Assembly (NCBI GenBank): GCA_024226935.1
Contig: JAAELK010000561.1
Location: 1 to 64,000 of the forward strand
Length of the DNA stretch: 64,000 bases
DNA from: Desulfobacteraceae bacterium
Lineage (GTDB): Bacteria; Desulfobacterota; Desulfobacteria; Desulfobacterales; Desulfobacteraceae
Direction of reading: 5' to 3'
The notes under the pieces were generated by a model that saw nothing but the letters and a program-made list of their open reading frames with translations, was not told where the DNA came from and made no database searches. This document shows, piece by piece, positions 27,439 to 38,430 of this stretch (position 1 is its first letter; each line of letters opens with the position of its first letter). The position numbers and the translations under genes were made by a program.

Positions 27439-28566
27439 TTATTCCTCCGAAAGTGAAAAATAATTACCAGGATGCCGTTGGACAAGACCCTTAAGTTCAA
27501 GATCAAGAAGGTCTGCGGTAACAAAACCGCTGTCCATCCGGGTTAATTTTATAATCAAATCAATATGTTTGGGGTAGGGATCGAGATGTTTATATACTAA
27601 TCTCTGATTTTTGTCTATCAAAGGAGACACTTTTTTTATTTTTTTTTCAGGAATCGATGGTTGAGCATGGGGATGAGCATGGACAAATTGATGAAGTTCA
27701 TCGAGGATATCCATTTCATTTTCAACCAATTTTGCTCCTTGTTTTAATAGAGAATGGGTACCTTGGCTTTTTTTTGATTTAATACTGCCTGGAACGGCAA
27801 ATACTTCCCGGTTATACTCTCCGGCAAGTCTGGCGGTGATAAGAGATCCGCTTCTTTTTTCGGCTTCAACCACAAGGGTTCCCGTGGAGAGACCTGCGAT
27901 GACTCGATTTCTTATGGGGAAATTATAGGGAAAGGGGATTGAATCAATTTTAAATTCAGACATTATTGTGCCATTTTGCCGGATCATTGAAAAAAGTCCT
28001 TTATTTTCCCTGGGATAGATCCGGTTGAGACCGGAACCCAGGATAGCAATGGTTTTACCCCCGGCTTTTAAGGCACCTTCATGGGCGGCAGAATCGATCC
28101 CCAGAGCCATGCCGCTGACCACTTGAAATCCGTTGGATGCCATGGAACAAGCAAGATTTTTTGCTGTATCAAGTCCGTAGGCAGTGGCTTTTCTTGATCC
28201 TACAATTGAAATGCAGGGAGCTTGTGCATCAAGGGTTCCCATGTAGGTCAAATAAGGGGGTGGATCACAAATTTGTTTGAGCAGGGGGGGGTAGTCAGGA
28301 TCCGTCATGGTTACAATTTTAATTTGATGATGATGGATTTGATTTAATTCTGTTCTGGCCGGGGCCAGATATTTTTTATACCCCTGGATCTCTTTGATTA
28401 TACGAGTTGAAATACCAATGATGCCTGCCAATTCATTTGTTGGTGCAGTTAGTATATTTTCAGGGGATAGAAATTGATGAATCAACCGTTTATAAAGTTG
28501 ATTACCAAGATCTGGAATCTCCTTTAAAATAAACCATGGTAGATATTTGTCTGAAAACAGATTCAT
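27439..28566 (-). CDS. dprA: DNA processing protein DprA/Smf
   Basis: A 375-residue Rossmann-fold protein that loads RecA onto incoming single-stranded DNA. Visible features are an N-terminal SAM-like region, GSRKATAYG, VSGMALGIDSAAHEGAL and ILGSGLNRIYPREN, and a C-terminal winged-helix domain (about residues 310-375). It directly precedes topA and follows a CpoB-like lipoprotein gene on the same strand. Natural transformation is not implied, as dprA is widespread. Confidence 0.94.
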   Translation of the reverse strand: MNLFSDKYLPWFILKEIPDLGNQLYKRLIHQFLSPENILTAPTNELAGIIGISTRIIKEIQGYKKYLAPARTELNQIHHHQIKIVTMTDPDYPPLLKQICDPPPYLTYMGTLDAQAPCISIVGSRKATAYGLDTAKNLACSMASNGFQVVSGMALGIDSAAHEGALKAGGKTIAILGSGLNRIYPRENKGLFSMIRQNGTIMSEFKIDSIPFPYNFPIRNRVIAGLSTGTLVVEAEKRSGSLITARLAGEYNREVFAVPGSIKSKKSQGTHSLLKQGAKLVENEMDILDELHQFVHAHPHAQPSIPEKKIKKVSPLIDKNQRLVYKHLDPYPKHIDLIIKLTRMDSGFVTADLLDLELKGLVQRHPGNYFSLSEE

Positions 28567-28577
28567 TCTTTGATAAA

Positions 28578-29228
28578 TTACTCAAATTCTTTTAATTTTT
28601 CCTGGGCCTTTTCTGCTGCTGGTGAAAAGGGGTATTTTATTAGGACGGCTTTTAGATAGTGATGGGCCCGGTTCGTATCGTCCATGGACAGATATGAGTA
28701 CCCGGTTTTTAACAGGGCATCCGGTACTTTTTTCCCTTTTGGATAGGTTTTAACAAGATTTTTGAATATAGTTACGGCCTCGGTGTATTGGCCGGAAGAG
28801 TAGCTACACTCTCCCAGCCAGTACATGGAGTTATTTGCCAGGTTGTGTTTGGGGTGCTGCTGGATAAATATTCTAAATAGTTGTGCGGCATTGATAAAAT
28901 CGCCTTCCAGCAGCAGGTTTCTGGCTTTTTGGTATAATTGTGGGGGTGCTGTATATGTGATCTTATAAATAGCCGGCTCCCTGTTCGATAGCTGGTTTTC
29001 AAGACCGGATACTGTTTTTTCCAATAATAAAATTTCCTCTTCAAGTTCTGCAACACCATGCTGGTTATAGCCGGTATTTTCATCTTCTGTACTCGGGCGG
29101 GCTAAATCTGTTTGCGCCACCGGATCAACAGTTTGTTTTATAGAATCAAAACTGCTACAGGAGCAAAAGGCAATACTGCCTAAGCAAAGAAGAAAACTTT
29201 TAAAGAAGAAATTTTTTATCGGAGCCAT
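28578..29228 (-). CDS. Tol-Pal system protein YbgF/CpoB-like lipoprotein
   Basis: A 216-residue envelope protein. The N-terminus is a signal peptide ending FCSCSS, consistent with lipidation at a cysteine near residue 23. A coiled-coil segment (about 60-85) precedes TPR units (about 95-215: LLLEGDFINAAQLFRIFIQQHPKHNLANNSMYWLGE... ) of the YbgF/CpoB type. CpoB coordinates peptidoglycan synthesis with outer-membrane constriction via TolA. tolB and pal are not adjacent here, so the name is from the architecture. Confidence 0.75.
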   Translation of the reverse strand: MAPIKNFFFKSFLLCLGSIAFCSCSSFDSIKQTVDPVAQTDLARPSTEDENTGYNQHGVAELEEEILLLEKTVSGLENQLSNREPAIYKITYTAPPQLYQKARNLLLEGDFINAAQLFRIFIQQHPKHNLANNSMYWLGECSYSSGQYTEAVTIFKNLVKTYPKGKKVPDALLKTGYSYLSMDDTNRAHHYLKAVLIKYPFSPAAEKAQEKLKEFE

Positions 29229-29233
29229 TTTTT

Positions 29234-30268
29234 TTACCTTCTGTGCTGGGTTGCAAGAACGATGGGGCTTGCAACAAAAATAGATGAATAAGTACCGATA
29301 ATTATACCGACAATCATGGCAAATGCAAAATCATGGATGATCTCACCACCAAAGAAAAAGAGTGCAAAAAGAACAACAAGAGTGATAAAAGAAGTCAAAA
29401 GCGTCCTTGACAAAGTATCATTGATACTTTTGTTAAACAATTGTGCCAATGACTTTTTAGACTCTGTGCCTTTTAAATTTTCCCTGATTCTATCAAATAT
29501 AATAATCGTATCATTCAAAGAGTATCCTATAATGGTCAGCAGGGCCGCAATAATCGAGAGGGAAAAATCCAGATTTAAAAGGGAAAAAACCCCCACGGTT
29601 ATGATAATATCATGGATTATGGCGACAATGGCACCCATGGCATATTGAAGCCTTAAGGCCCAGAATAACGCCAGGGATACCAATAAGGCCGCAGCAATGA
29701 CAAAGGGCATACTCACATTAAAGATAGACAGAAAATAAACTACGGCCATCATTGAGCCGGCTGTGATCCCGGAGAGTGCCCATTTGAATTCAAACCGCCC
29801 GGAAATATAAATAGTGATAAAAAGTAGGGAGTAAAAAACGGCTAGAAGCGCTTTGTTTTTCAGGTCTTTTCCCACCTGGGGACCTACTACTTCCACCCGG
29901 CGTATCTCGGGTTTAACACCGGTTGCTTTTTCAATACCACCGGTAATACTGTCCGCAAGTTTATTGTCCATTGTAGCAGCGCTGCTGGTACGGATCAGGT
30001 ATTCATTATCCTGGGGCTGACCAAAACCCTGAACAGATATATCTTTGAGTCCAAGATCCAATAATCCGCTTCTAACATCACCGATGGGGACATTTTGTGA
30101 AAATTTTACCTGGATAAGAGTTCCTCCTATAAAATCAATCCCGTAATTGGGTCCCTTATGATAAACTAGAGACCCTATACTGATAAGGATGAGTATTAAA
30201 GAGAAGATAAATCCTATCTTTTGTTTTCCCAAAAAGTCTACTTTTGTATCAGACTTGATAAGCTGCAT
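29234..30268 (-). CDS. secF: Protein translocase subunit SecF
   Basis: A 344-residue RND-type membrane protein that uses the proton gradient to pull exported proteins across. Six transmembrane segments surround a periplasmic loop near residues 40-140. The GIDFIGGTLIQV element and the DTIIIFDRIRENL motif of SecF are present. It follows secD after 14 bp. Length is near the usual 310-330 residues, slightly longer in the middle hydrophobic region. Confidence 0.95.
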   Translation of the reverse strand: MQLIKSDTKVDFLGKQKIGFIFSLILILISIGSLVYHKGPNYGIDFIGGTLIQVKFSQNVPIGDVRSGLLDLGLKDISVQGFGQPQDNEYLIRTSSAATMDNKLADSITGGIEKATGVKPEIRRVEVVGPQVGKDLKNKALLAVFYSLLFITIYISGRFEFKWALSGITAGSMMAVVYFLSIFNVSMPFVIAAALLVSLALFWALRLQYAMGAIVAIIHDIIITVGVFSLLNLDFSLSIIAALLTIIGYSLNDTIIIFDRIRENLKGTESKKSLAQLFNKSINDTLSRTLLTSFITLVVLFALFFFGGEIIHDFAFAMIVGIIIGTYSSIFVASPIVLATQHRR

Positions 30269-30282
30269 TATTCAAAATTCCT

Positions 30283-31869
30283 TTATATACTGAGTGTTTT
30301 TGATTTTTTATTGCGTAGGAAAAAATCAAAAATGCTTTTTGAAAGAATCAGGGCTGTGAAGAGACTGGCAAAAATACCAAGGCCCAGTGTAACGGCAAAT
30401 CCCTTGATGGGGCCGGTACCAAATTGAAATAGAACAATGGCGACAATCAATGTGGTCACATTTGCATCTATAATGGCCAGGGATGCTCTGTCAAATCCGG
30501 CATTTACCGCCGATAGGACAGTCTTTCCGGCTCTGAGTTCTTCTCTGATTCTTTCATAAATAATTACATTTGCATCAACAGCCATACCAATTGTGAGAAT
30601 AATACCTGCTATTCCAGGAAGGGTGAGGGTGGCACCGAATGCAGCTAAACCACCACCTATAAGAATCATATTTACACTCAGGGCAAAAGCTGTAATGACG
30701 CCGGCGCCTTTGTAGTACGCCATCATGAACAAGATGATCAGGGCACCGCCTATGGCCATGGATAAAAATCCCATTTGAATAGAATCCGATCCCAGAGTCG
30801 GCCCTACGGTACGCTCTTCTATTATTTTAACGGGGGCCGGAAGAGAGCCTGCCCTCAATGCAATGGAAAGGTCCTTGGCTTCTGCCGTGGAAAATTGGCC
30901 GGTGATGCTGGCTTTACCCCCTGCGATCCTGTCCTGGATCACGGGAGCCGAATAAACGGTATTGTCCAGAACGATGGCAAGCCGTTTGTGGATATTTGCT
31001 CCGGTAATTCTTTCAAATATTCTGCTTCCCTGGCGGTTAAATTCTATACCGATCTGGGGTTGTTGATATTGATTAAATTCGATCCTTGCATTAACTAAAA
31101 GACTACCATCCAGAAGCACTTGTTTCTTGACAAGGAAAGGAATTTTTTGAACCTGCCCTGTGGACTGGTTTTCTTTGTTTTGATATAGTATTTCACTGCC
31201 GATTGGTGGTCTACCCCTGAGGGCAGATTCCACGCTGACATCGTCATTGACTAATTGAAAGGTCAACTGGGCTGTCTTGCCTATGAGATCTTTAGCTCTG
31301 TCAGGATCGGTGATGCCGGGTAGTTGGAGAAGGATTCTATTATCCCCCTGGATACGGATATCCGGTTCATTGACACCAAATTCATCAATTCGGTTCCGGA
31401 TAGTCTCCAGGGCCTGTTCGGTGGCCATTTTCTTGATTTTGTTCATCTCTTTTGTCGGCAGGCTCAAGGTAAAGTTGAATCCATCAGCTACTGAACTGGG
31501 AGGAGCAATTACCAGGTTGGAAAATTTTTTGGAAAGAATTTTTTCAAAGCCTATTTTATTTTCCTGGCCCTGGAGTTTGGCCAGGATGGTATCCTTATGA
31601 CGGGAAATACCAAGATGTTTAATTCCTTGCTTTCTAAGGTCTTGTTTTAATTCATGAACGGTTCTTTCCAAGTCCGATTCAACTGCTTTTTCATTTTGAA
31701 CTTCCAATACCAGCTGCATGCCTCCCTGGAGGTCAAGGCCCAGATTAATTTTTTTATGGGGCCAGGTATTGAAAAAGGTCGGGAGAAGACAAACAATTGC
31801 CGCAACTATAACACCCAGAATGAATATGCGTTTCAAGGTAAATAAGCGTTTAAGGGTAGAAAAATTCAA
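30283..31869 (-). CDS. secD: Protein translocase subunit SecD
   Basis: The 528-residue partner of SecF. N-terminal helix followed by GLDLQGGMQLVLEV, periplasmic P1 domains, the conserved TAQLTFQLV segment, and the C-terminal six-helix bundle with ANVIIYERIREELR. I place the start at TTG 31869, because AGGAG lies 7 bp before it; the GTG at 31878 falls inside that Shine-Dalgarno and would add three residues. The gene order yajC-secD-secF is the usual one. Confidence 0.95.
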   Translation of the reverse strand: MNFSTLKRLFTLKRIFILGVIVAAIVCLLPTFFNTWPHKKINLGLDLQGGMQLVLEVQNEKAVESDLERTVHELKQDLRKQGIKHLGISRHKDTILAKLQGQENKIGFEKILSKKFSNLVIAPPSSVADGFNFTLSLPTKEMNKIKKMATEQALETIRNRIDEFGVNEPDIRIQGDNRILLQLPGITDPDRAKDLIGKTAQLTFQLVNDDVSVESALRGRPPIGSEILYQNKENQSTGQVQKIPFLVKKQVLLDGSLLVNARIEFNQYQQPQIGIEFNRQGSRIFERITGANIHKRLAIVLDNTVYSAPVIQDRIAGGKASITGQFSTAEAKDLSIALRAGSLPAPVKIIEERTVGPTLGSDSIQMGFLSMAIGGALIILFMMAYYKGAGVITAFALSVNMILIGGGLAAFGATLTLPGIAGIILTIGMAVDANVIIYERIREELRAGKTVLSAVNAGFDRASLAIIDANVTTLIVAIVLFQFGTGPIKGFAVTLGLGIFASLFTALILSKSIFDFFLRNKKSKTLSI

Positions 31870-31888
31870 TATAGTCACTCCTAAGGAT

Positions 31889-32236
31889 TTATTTTTTCAG
31901 TTTGTCTGATTTCTGAGCTGAATCATTTTCTGTTATCAGGCCTGCAACATTTCCCCGGGAAATTTTAATTTTAATTTTTTCGGCAATCTCAAGACCGATG
32001 GTGCTTTCATCAATAGACACAATGGTGCCGAAGATGCCACCGGATGTGATGATCCTGCTTCCTTTCTTGAGACTGGCAACCATCCCTTTGTGCTCTTTTG
32101 CTTTTTTTTGCTGGGGTCTGATCAAGAGAAAATAAAAAATGGCAAATAAAATGATGATTGGTAAAAATCCGGCAATTCCACCTGCCTGTCCTGTCTGTCC
32201 ACCCATTGTGCCCATTGCGTATGCTGTACTAATCAA
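31889..32236 (-). CDS. yajC: Preprotein translocase subunit YajC
   Basis: A 115-residue single-span membrane protein that associates with SecDF. The transmembrane segment is followed by FYFLLIRPQQKKAKEH, the family hallmark, and by a small cytoplasmic domain with LKKGSRIITSGGIFGTI. The start is TTG with a GGAGGAG Shine-Dalgarno 8 bp upstream. An alternative ATG seven codons later would cut into the N-terminal segment. Confidence 0.94.
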   Translation of the reverse strand: MISTAYAMGTMGGQTGQAGGIAGFLPIIILFAIFYFLLIRPQQKKAKEHKGMVASLKKGSRIITSGGIFGTIVSIDESTIGLEIAEKIKIKISRGNVAGLITENDSAQKSDKLKK

Positions 32237-32268
32237 AATTACTCCTCCTTCACGTTAAAATATATAAT

Positions 32269-33084
32269 TTAAGATTTTTTTGCAGAAATCCAGATGTTTT
32301 TTCCATCAAACTGAATTTTGCTTACATTGTCATAATTAATTTCTTCGAGCAGGGCAAATACTGCGTCCATGTTATAGACCACTATCTTGCTCAAAGGCTC
32401 TAGTAAGTTGATATTCTTAACAATTTGTTTTTCAGCCAGGTCATAGATTATCACCATGGTTTCTGAAAATTTTAAAACTTTGCCTATCCCGGAGCTAAAC
32501 CCTAGATCCCCTGGTTCGTCTGCCTTTGCAGCAACCTGAATATTTTTAGCGGCATAGTATTCTTTTAAAATATTGAAATGGATATTCCAAAGATTTTCAC
32601 CAGGCTGTACCACATGGATACCAAATTGTTTTATTTTTAGAGGTACGTATCCCTTGGAAGGGGAAATATCTTCCTGATAGACCTCACCATTTTTTGCAAA
32701 TGTTTTTTCAAGAATTTCTCGCATGGATATCTTGGAATCACCGATAATAAACGATTCATCCGATTTGACGATCATATCAAGGCTTTTTTGAACTCCAAGG
32801 TTTTCTTTTCTTGTTTCCATCAATTTTTTAAGGGTTTTATTTTCTTCCAGATTTTTATAATCAATGGTCGGCATTACATCGATCTTCCCTTGGATAATGC
32901 CGGGATCTTTCTTATCCAAAACTTTTTGTGAATCAACATTTTCCTGAATTTTATTTTTTTTTCCAAAATTGTCTACAGCCGTGTGTTTGGGTGTAAAAAT
33001 TAGCCAAACTATAACAATAGCAAGAATGCCCAAGGCTAATAAAACAATTGTCTTCCCTCTATTTTTCTTCCTATCCAGGAGCAT
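32269..33084 (-). CDS. Membrane-anchored protein with a LysM-like segment
   Basis: A 271-residue protein with one N-terminal transmembrane helix (about residues 12-30) and a periplasmic region. A partial LysM pattern, HVVQPGENLWNIHF, occurs near residue 155, but the second half of the repeat is not canonical. It lies between rng and yajC on the same strand, with AGGAG before the ATG. I do not recognise the family; association with peptidoglycan or export is inferred from context only. Confidence 0.65.
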   Translation of the reverse strand: MLLDRKKNRGKTIVLLALGILAIVIVWLIFTPKHTAVDNFGKKNKIQENVDSQKVLDKKDPGIIQGKIDVMPTIDYKNLEENKTLKKLMETRKENLGVQKSLDMIVKSDESFIIGDSKISMREILEKTFAKNGEVYQEDISPSKGYVPLKIKQFGIHVVQPGENLWNIHFNILKEYYAAKNIQVAAKADEPGDLGFSSGIGKVLKFSETMVIIYDLAEKQIVKNINLLEPLSKIVVYNMDAVFALLEEINYDNVSKIQFDGKNIWISAKKS

Positions 33085-33169
33085 TTTTTCTCTCCTTATC
33101 TCAATTTAATTGAAATTGCTTCAAATACATGAAAGATCTGCTTATGTCAAGGAAGTCGCAAAACAGAAC

Positions 33170-34633
33170 CTATATATTGCCGGTAATCTGACTTTGTCCG
33201 GAAACCATTTCAGGGTCGATTTCAATGGTGATTGAAACATCACGTTTTGATTCTATTTCAGTTAGTTCCTCACGTTTTGTATTTAAAATGTAGTAGGCAA
33301 CTTCCTTGGGGATAAGGCAGTTCACCTGTTTGATTTCAGTTTTTATGGTTTTTAAGTTCAATTGTCTTAAAAATGCCATACCCTGGGTTTCCACTGAGGG
33401 GGTTGTTCCCCTGCCGTTACAGTGCCTACATGGCTCGTAGCTGCCATAGGTAATAGAATGTCGTATTCGTTGCCGGGACATTTCAAGCAGGCCAAAGGTG
33501 GTGATGCCGCCCACTTTTGTTTTGGCCTTGTCGACTTTTAAATGTTTTTTTAAGCTTTTGGTGATTTCCGCCTTGTGCTTTCGTTCTTTCATATCGATGA
33601 AATCCACCACAATAAGCCCGCCCATATCTCTCAGGCGTAGTTGTCTTGCAACTTCCTCGGCTGATTCCAGATTGGTATGAAAGGCGGTTTCTTCTATGTT
33701 TTTCTTTTTTGTGGATTTACCGGAGTTGACATCAATGGAAACCAGGGCTTCTGTTTGTTCAATAACAAGAAATCCACCTGATTTTAGCTGAACTTCCCTT
33801 CTATATATGGATGAGATCTGATCTTCCAACTGATATTTGCTGAATATGGGTTTTTCCCCTTTGTACAGCTTGACAATATTTTTTTGCTTGGGGGCAATCA
33901 TGCTGATAAAATCCTGGACCTCTTTGAAGGTACCAGGGCTGTCAATGAGAATTTCGGTAATATCTGTTGTAAAATAATCTCTCAAAGACCGGACGGCCAG
34001 AGACTGTTCTTTATAAAGAAGGGAGGGTGCCTCGTTTTCCATGGCCAGTTTGTCAATATTTTTCCAGACCCTCATCAAATATTTCAAATCGGAAGTCAGC
34101 ATTGTTTTGGTGGCATTTTTTCCTGCTGTCCGGACGATCATTCCAAATCCTTCGGGGATTTTTATGCTTTTTAAGATGCCAACCAGTCGTTTTCTCTCAT
34201 CTTCCTCATCGATTTTCCTGGAGACCCCTTTGGTAGTGTTGCCCGGCATGAGTACGCCAAACCGACCGGGAAGGGAAATAAAGGTGGTTAGCATAGCCCC
34301 TTTTTGATTGATGGGGTTTTTTGTCACCTGCACAATCATTTCCTGACCTTTTTTAATCAGATTAAAGAGTGCTTTTTCCTTTGTTTCCACTTCCTGAAAA
34401 TAGTCGCTGTGAATCTCATTTTTTTGAAGAAATCCATTTTTTTGTTCGCCATAGTCAACAAAGACTGCATGGAGGCTTTGTTCAACCCGGGTGACAATTC
34501 CTTTATAAATGTTGCCTTGGGTTACCTGTTTTGCAGCGGTCTCAATATGAAATTGATCCAGTTTATTGTCAACTATGGTTGCAATTCTGTTTTCATCAGG
34601 GTCAAGTGCGTTGATTAAAATTTTTCTGTTCAT
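33170..34633 (-). CDS. rng: Ribonuclease G/E
   Basis: A 487-residue endoribonuclease of the RNase E/G family, involved in 16S rRNA 5' maturation and mRNA decay. The S1 domain is at about residues 38-125 (GNIYKGIVTRVEQSLHAVFVDYG), followed by the RNase H-like/DNase I-like catalytic core with SIDVNSGKSTKKKNIEETAFHTNLESAEEVARQL and the Zn-link EPCRHCNGRG (CxxC). Size matches RNase G rather than the long RNase E with its scaffold tail, so no degradosome platform is expected. Confidence 0.93.
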   Translation of the reverse strand: MNRKILINALDPDENRIATIVDNKLDQFHIETAAKQVTQGNIYKGIVTRVEQSLHAVFVDYGEQKNGFLQKNEIHSDYFQEVETKEKALFNLIKKGQEMIVQVTKNPINQKGAMLTTFISLPGRFGVLMPGNTTKGVSRKIDEEDERKRLVGILKSIKIPEGFGMIVRTAGKNATKTMLTSDLKYLMRVWKNIDKLAMENEAPSLLYKEQSLAVRSLRDYFTTDITEILIDSPGTFKEVQDFISMIAPKQKNIVKLYKGEKPIFSKYQLEDQISSIYRREVQLKSGGFLVIEQTEALVSIDVNSGKSTKKKNIEETAFHTNLESAEEVARQLRLRDMGGLIVVDFIDMKERKHKAEITKSLKKHLKVDKAKTKVGGITTFGLLEMSRQRIRHSITYGSYEPCRHCNGRGTTPSVETQGMAFLRQLNLKTIKTEIKQVNCLIPKEVAYYILNTKREELTEIESKRDVSITIEIDPEMVSGQSQITGNI

Positions 34634-34735
34634 AAATTTACTCTTTGTTTCTTAAGTTTGGTTGATGCATGGATCGTTTCAAACATAGTGAATATTAAAG
34701 ATACCTAATAAATTGAAACGAGCAAGTCAAATTTT

Positions 34736-36151
34736 TTATTTTTCAATGCCTCGAAAATAAGTCAATTTCGAGGATCTTGTTTTTTGCTTGAGGATATCAA
34801 AATAGGTTAGGATCCGTTCAACATAGTGAATTGGTTCCCATCCCCTTGCGTATCCATATTTACTTGTTTTAAAATATCGAGATTTTGACAGCAGGGGCAG
34901 AGTAGTTTTCAGGGTTTGCCAGGTAGTCGGGTCAAGCCCCTTTTCTTGTGCAATTTTCAGGGCATCCAGTACATGGCCGTACCCGACATTGTAACTTGCC
35001 AGGGAAAATAGCATCCGCTGATAATTATCTTCAATATGACTGAATCGCTGGTACATCTTGTCAAGGTATTTTATTCCAGCCCTGATGCTTTGGGTAGGAT
35101 TGTTCCGGTTGGTTATTCCCATTTCCTGGGCAGTTTCCCGGGTTACCTGCATCAATCCCCTGACATTGGTAAAACTTTTGGCATTTGGATTAAAATGGGA
35201 CTCCTGATAGACAACCGCTGCAACCAGCCTCCAGTCAAATCCATATTTTTTTGATTCTTCCATGATAAGTTTTTTGTATTTTGGTAATCGGGTTTCAAGT
35301 CGTTGATGAAATTTTTTTAATTCATAAATATCAAAATCATGGGTGTTGTCATAATATTTTTCAATAAGATTTATTAAGATACCATTTTCATTGGCATAGA
35401 GAAGAAAACGGTTGATTTCAATAATCATATTATCATCATTCTTGCGAGCAGCCCAGGCCAGGGATTCTTTTTCCTGAATGGGAATACCAATTCGAATATC
35501 CGGGTAGTATCGTTGACTTAGCAGCGCAATGTTTGAATCTGCAATGGTAAATCGAATTTGTCGGTCATTGACCATGGAAATAAGTTCTTCTGTGGGAATA
35601 TTATCATGTAAAATGTAATTGATATCAATTCCTGAGGTTTTTATTTTCTCAAGGCGTGAATGGTAGGAAGTTCCTCTTCTGATGTGGAAGGTTCTGAATA
35701 TAAGGTCTTCAACATTGCGGGGAGCAAATACCAGGTTGTGGTAAATAACTCGTTGCTGGATGGTCATATAGGGAATTGAAAAATCGGCATGTTCCAGGCG
35801 CTCCTTGGTAATTGCAAGTCCGGCCGCAATAAAATCGCCTTTGCCCTGGTTAAGATAGGAAAACATATTGTTCCATCCCGGTGTCACAACATCCAATTCT
35901 ACATTCAGATATTTAGCAAATTCCATGGCTAAATCATATTCAAATCCAGTGGGTTGGTCTTCATAATAGTAATAGGTGTTGAGGGAATTGGCAGTGATCA
36001 AGCGAAGCTTTCCAGTTTGTCGTATTCGTTCAATCGTATCTGGAGTATTTCCTAAATTTTGATTTTTAATTAAAATAGCAATAATTACAAAGATCAGACA
36101 TAATAATAGCAGGTTAAGCAGAATAAAGTTTTTTAAAAAAATTTTTTTCAT
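34736..36151 (-). CDS. mltF: Membrane-bound lytic transglycosylase F
   Basis: A 471-residue envelope protein with a signal anchor (about 9-29), an SBP_bac_3-type solute-binding module (about 42-265) and an SLT catalytic domain (about 295-440). The catalytic glutamate lies in [13 protein letters not shown] and is followed by RGLMQVT and the [12 protein letters not shown] element. This two-domain order defines MltF. Its start overlaps the parC stop by 4 bp (ATGA), so it ends the parE-parC-mltF unit. E. coli MltF has 518 residues. Confidence 0.92.
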   Translation of the reverse strand: MKKIFLKNFILLNLLLLCLIFVIIAILIKNQNLGNTPDTIERIRQTGKLRLITANSLNTYYYYEDQPTGFEYDLAMEFAKYLNVELDVVTPGWNNMFSYLNQGKGDFIAAGLAITKERLEHADFSIPYMTIQQRVIYHNLVFAPRNVEDLIFRTFHIRRGTSYHSRLEKIKTSGIDINYILHDNIPTEELISMVNDRQIRFTIADSNIALLSQRYYPDIRIGIPIQEKESLAWAARKNDDNMIIEINRFLLYANENGILINLIEKYYDNTHDFDIYELKKFHQRLETRLPKYKKLIMEESKKYGFDWRLVAAVVYQESHFNPNAKSFTNVRGLMQVTRETAQEMGITNRNNPTQSIRAGIKYLDKMYQRFSHIEDNYQRMLFSLASYNVGYGHVLDALKIAQEKGLDPTTWQTLKTTLPLLSKSRYFKTSKYGYARGWEPIHYVERILTYFDILKQKTRSSKLTYFRGIEK

Positions 36152-38430
36152 AAACTCTTTTCATCTGTGGGCTTTATGGGAATTATTTCTATTTTATCAA
36201 CTACTTGATATCCCCGGGGAAGTTTTTTCCCTCTGTATCCACGCATTCCTGTGTAATCTATTTGATTTCCAGGGTTGAGCCTGAGGAAATGCTTGCCTGA
36301 ATGTATAACAAGATTCGAATTTAATGGCAATATTTTTAACAGCTTAAGTTTTTCAGGATCATTTGAATTCAATTGCTTTTTAGGTATATTAATTATCTTA
36401 TTGCCCTGGCCTTTTTTCAGTTTAGGCAGTTGGTTTATAGGAAAAATTAAAAGTTGTCCCTGGTTTGTAACAGCAACAATACGGTCGGTTTCAAGGTCTA
36501 AAATCGGTTCCGGTGCTAAAAGATTAAATCCGTTTTTTATGGATATGACAGCCTTGCCGTTTTTATAAGTGGTTAAGAAATCAGAAAATTTAATTATGAA
36601 ACCGTAACCATTATCAGATCCCATAAGAAAATGATCATTTTTTTCCTGGGAAAGCATGAATTGAATTGAGGTGTCAGGTTGCAAGGATAAATGACCGGTT
36701 AAAGGTTCTCCATTACTTCTTGCCGATGGCAGAGCATGGGAAAACAGCACATAGCTTCTGCCATAATTGTCCAGGAATACAACGGGCTTATCACTTCTGG
36801 TTCGAAGAAAGCTCATGAGATTATCCCCGGATTTAAATTTGACCTTGGAAGGATCAATATCGTGTCCTTTTGCCGAGCGAACCCAGCCGTTTTGGGATAA
36901 AATGACGGTAACCGGTTCAATGTCCATCACATCGGTCACAGAAAATGCTTCGGCTTCTTTTCTTTCCCTGATGGGAGATCTGCGCTTGTCCCCATATTTT
37001 TTTGCATCCGACCTAATTTCTTCAATCATATAGGCTTTGAATGCTTTTTTACTGCCTAGAAGTTTCTCAAGGATTTTTCGTTGTGTTTCAAGTTCCTTGA
37101 TTTCCGAAAGGATTTTTCTTTCCTCAAGCCTGGCCAGTTGCCGTAAGCGGATTTCAAGGATAGCTGTGGCCTGTATCTGAGATAGATCAAAGGCTCTGAT
37201 CAGCTCCTTTTTGGGAGTATCGGAATTTCGAATAATCTGAATAACATGGTCAATGTTCAGATAGGCGATCTGAAATCCTTTGAGTATATGGAGGCGGGCA
37301 AGGATTTTCTCCAGTTGGAATTTAAGCTTTTTTTCAACGGTATCTGCCCTGAACTCCAGCCATTCCGACAGGAGGGTTAAAAGGTTTTTTACTTCCGGCC
37401 GTCCATTGATTCCGATCATATTCATATTGACGGAATAGGACTTTTCAAGATCTGTGGAGGCAAACAGATGGTCCACAAGAGCCTCATGGTTTATCTTGTT
37501 TGATCTTGGAATTACCACAAGCCGTGTGGGTTCTTCATGGTCGGATTCATCACGTATATCACCGACCATGGGCAGTTTTTTTGCTTCAATCTGGGCGGCA
37601 ATCTGTTCATAGATTTTTTCTGTTGATGCGTGGAAGGGCAGGGCGCAAAAAATAATTTCCCCATCTTCAATCTGATAGGTTGCCCGCATTTTTATTCTTC
37701 CTTTGCCGTCTGCATACATCTGTCTGATTTCGGCACTGGGAGTGATTATTTCAGCATCGGTTGGAAAATCTGGGCCTTTGATATATTTGCAAATGGCAGA
37801 CAGATCCGCATCTTCGTTTTCAATAAGATGAATCAATGCCTTTGCAACTTCCCTTAGATTATGGGGGAGCATGCTTGTGGCCATCCCTACGGCAATGCCC
37901 GTGGTCCCATTGAGTAATAGGTTGGGTAACCGGGCCGGCAATAGGGTGGGTTCATTCAGAGTGCCGTCAAAATTGGGTATCCAATCTGCAGTGCCCTGGT
38001 CAAGTTCTCCCAGAAAGATATCGGCATATTGTGAAAGTTTGGATTCCGTATACCGCATGGCGGCAAAAGATTTTGGGTCGTTGGGGTCTCCCCAGTTTCC
38101 CTGGCCATGTATCAGAGGGTACCGCAGAGAAAAGGGCTGGGCCATTAATACCATGGCCTCGTAACAGGCAGAGTCACCATGGGGATGAAATTTACCCAGG
38201 ACATCTCCCACGGTTCTGGCAGATTTTTTAAATTTGGCAGTTGAAGACAGGCCCAACTGACTCATGGAATAAACAATACGCCTTTGTACAGGTTTTAATC
38301 CGTCTCCGATATGGGGCAAAGCCCTATCTAAAATGACGTACATGGAATAGTTTAAATATGCTTTCCTGGTGAATTCCTGGAAAGGGATCTTTTCATAATC
38401 TTCTATGGCGGAAGGAAGTGTTTCTTTCAT
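36148..38430 (-). CDS. parC: DNA topoisomerase IV subunit A
   Basis: A 760-residue type IIA topoisomerase subunit that decatenates chromosomes together with ParE. The breakage-reunion domain has [20 protein letters not shown] and the active-site tyrosine in [11 protein letters not shown]. The C-terminal beta-pinwheel is short and lacks a clear GyrA box, which supports ParC over GyrA. Start and stop are coupled to parE (TAATG) and mltF (ATGA). E. coli ParC has 752 residues. Confidence 0.94.
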   Translation of the reverse strand: MKETLPSAIEDYEKIPFQEFTRKAYLNYSMYVILDRALPHIGDGLKPVQRRIVYSMSQLGLSSTAKFKKSARTVGDVLGKFHPHGDSACYEAMVLMAQPFSLRYPLIHGQGNWGDPNDPKSFAAMRYTESKLSQYADIFLGELDQGTADWIPNFDGTLNEPTLLPARLPNLLLNGTTGIAVGMATSMLPHNLREVAKALIHLIENEDADLSAICKYIKGPDFPTDAEIITPSAEIRQMYADGKGRIKMRATYQIEDGEIIFCALPFHASTEKIYEQIAAQIEAKKLPMVGDIRDESDHEEPTRLVVIPRSNKINHEALVDHLFASTDLEKSYSVNMNMIGINGRPEVKNLLTLLSEWLEFRADTVEKKLKFQLEKILARLHILKGFQIAYLNIDHVIQIIRNSDTPKKELIRAFDLSQIQATAILEIRLRQLARLEERKILSEIKELETQRKILEKLLGSKKAFKAYMIEEIRSDAKKYGDKRRSPIRERKEAEAFSVTDVMDIEPVTVILSQNGWVRSAKGHDIDPSKVKFKSGDNLMSFLRTRSDKPVVFLDNYGRSYVLFSHALPSARSNGEPLTGHLSLQPDTSIQFMLSQEKNDHFLMGSDNGYGFIIKFSDFLTTYKNGKAVISIKNGFNLLAPEPILDLETDRIVAVTNQGQLLIFPINQLPKLKKGQGNKIINIPKKQLNSNDPEKLKLLKILPLNSNLVIHSGKHFLRLNPGNQIDYTGMRGYRGKKLPRGYQVVDKIEIIPIKPTDEKSL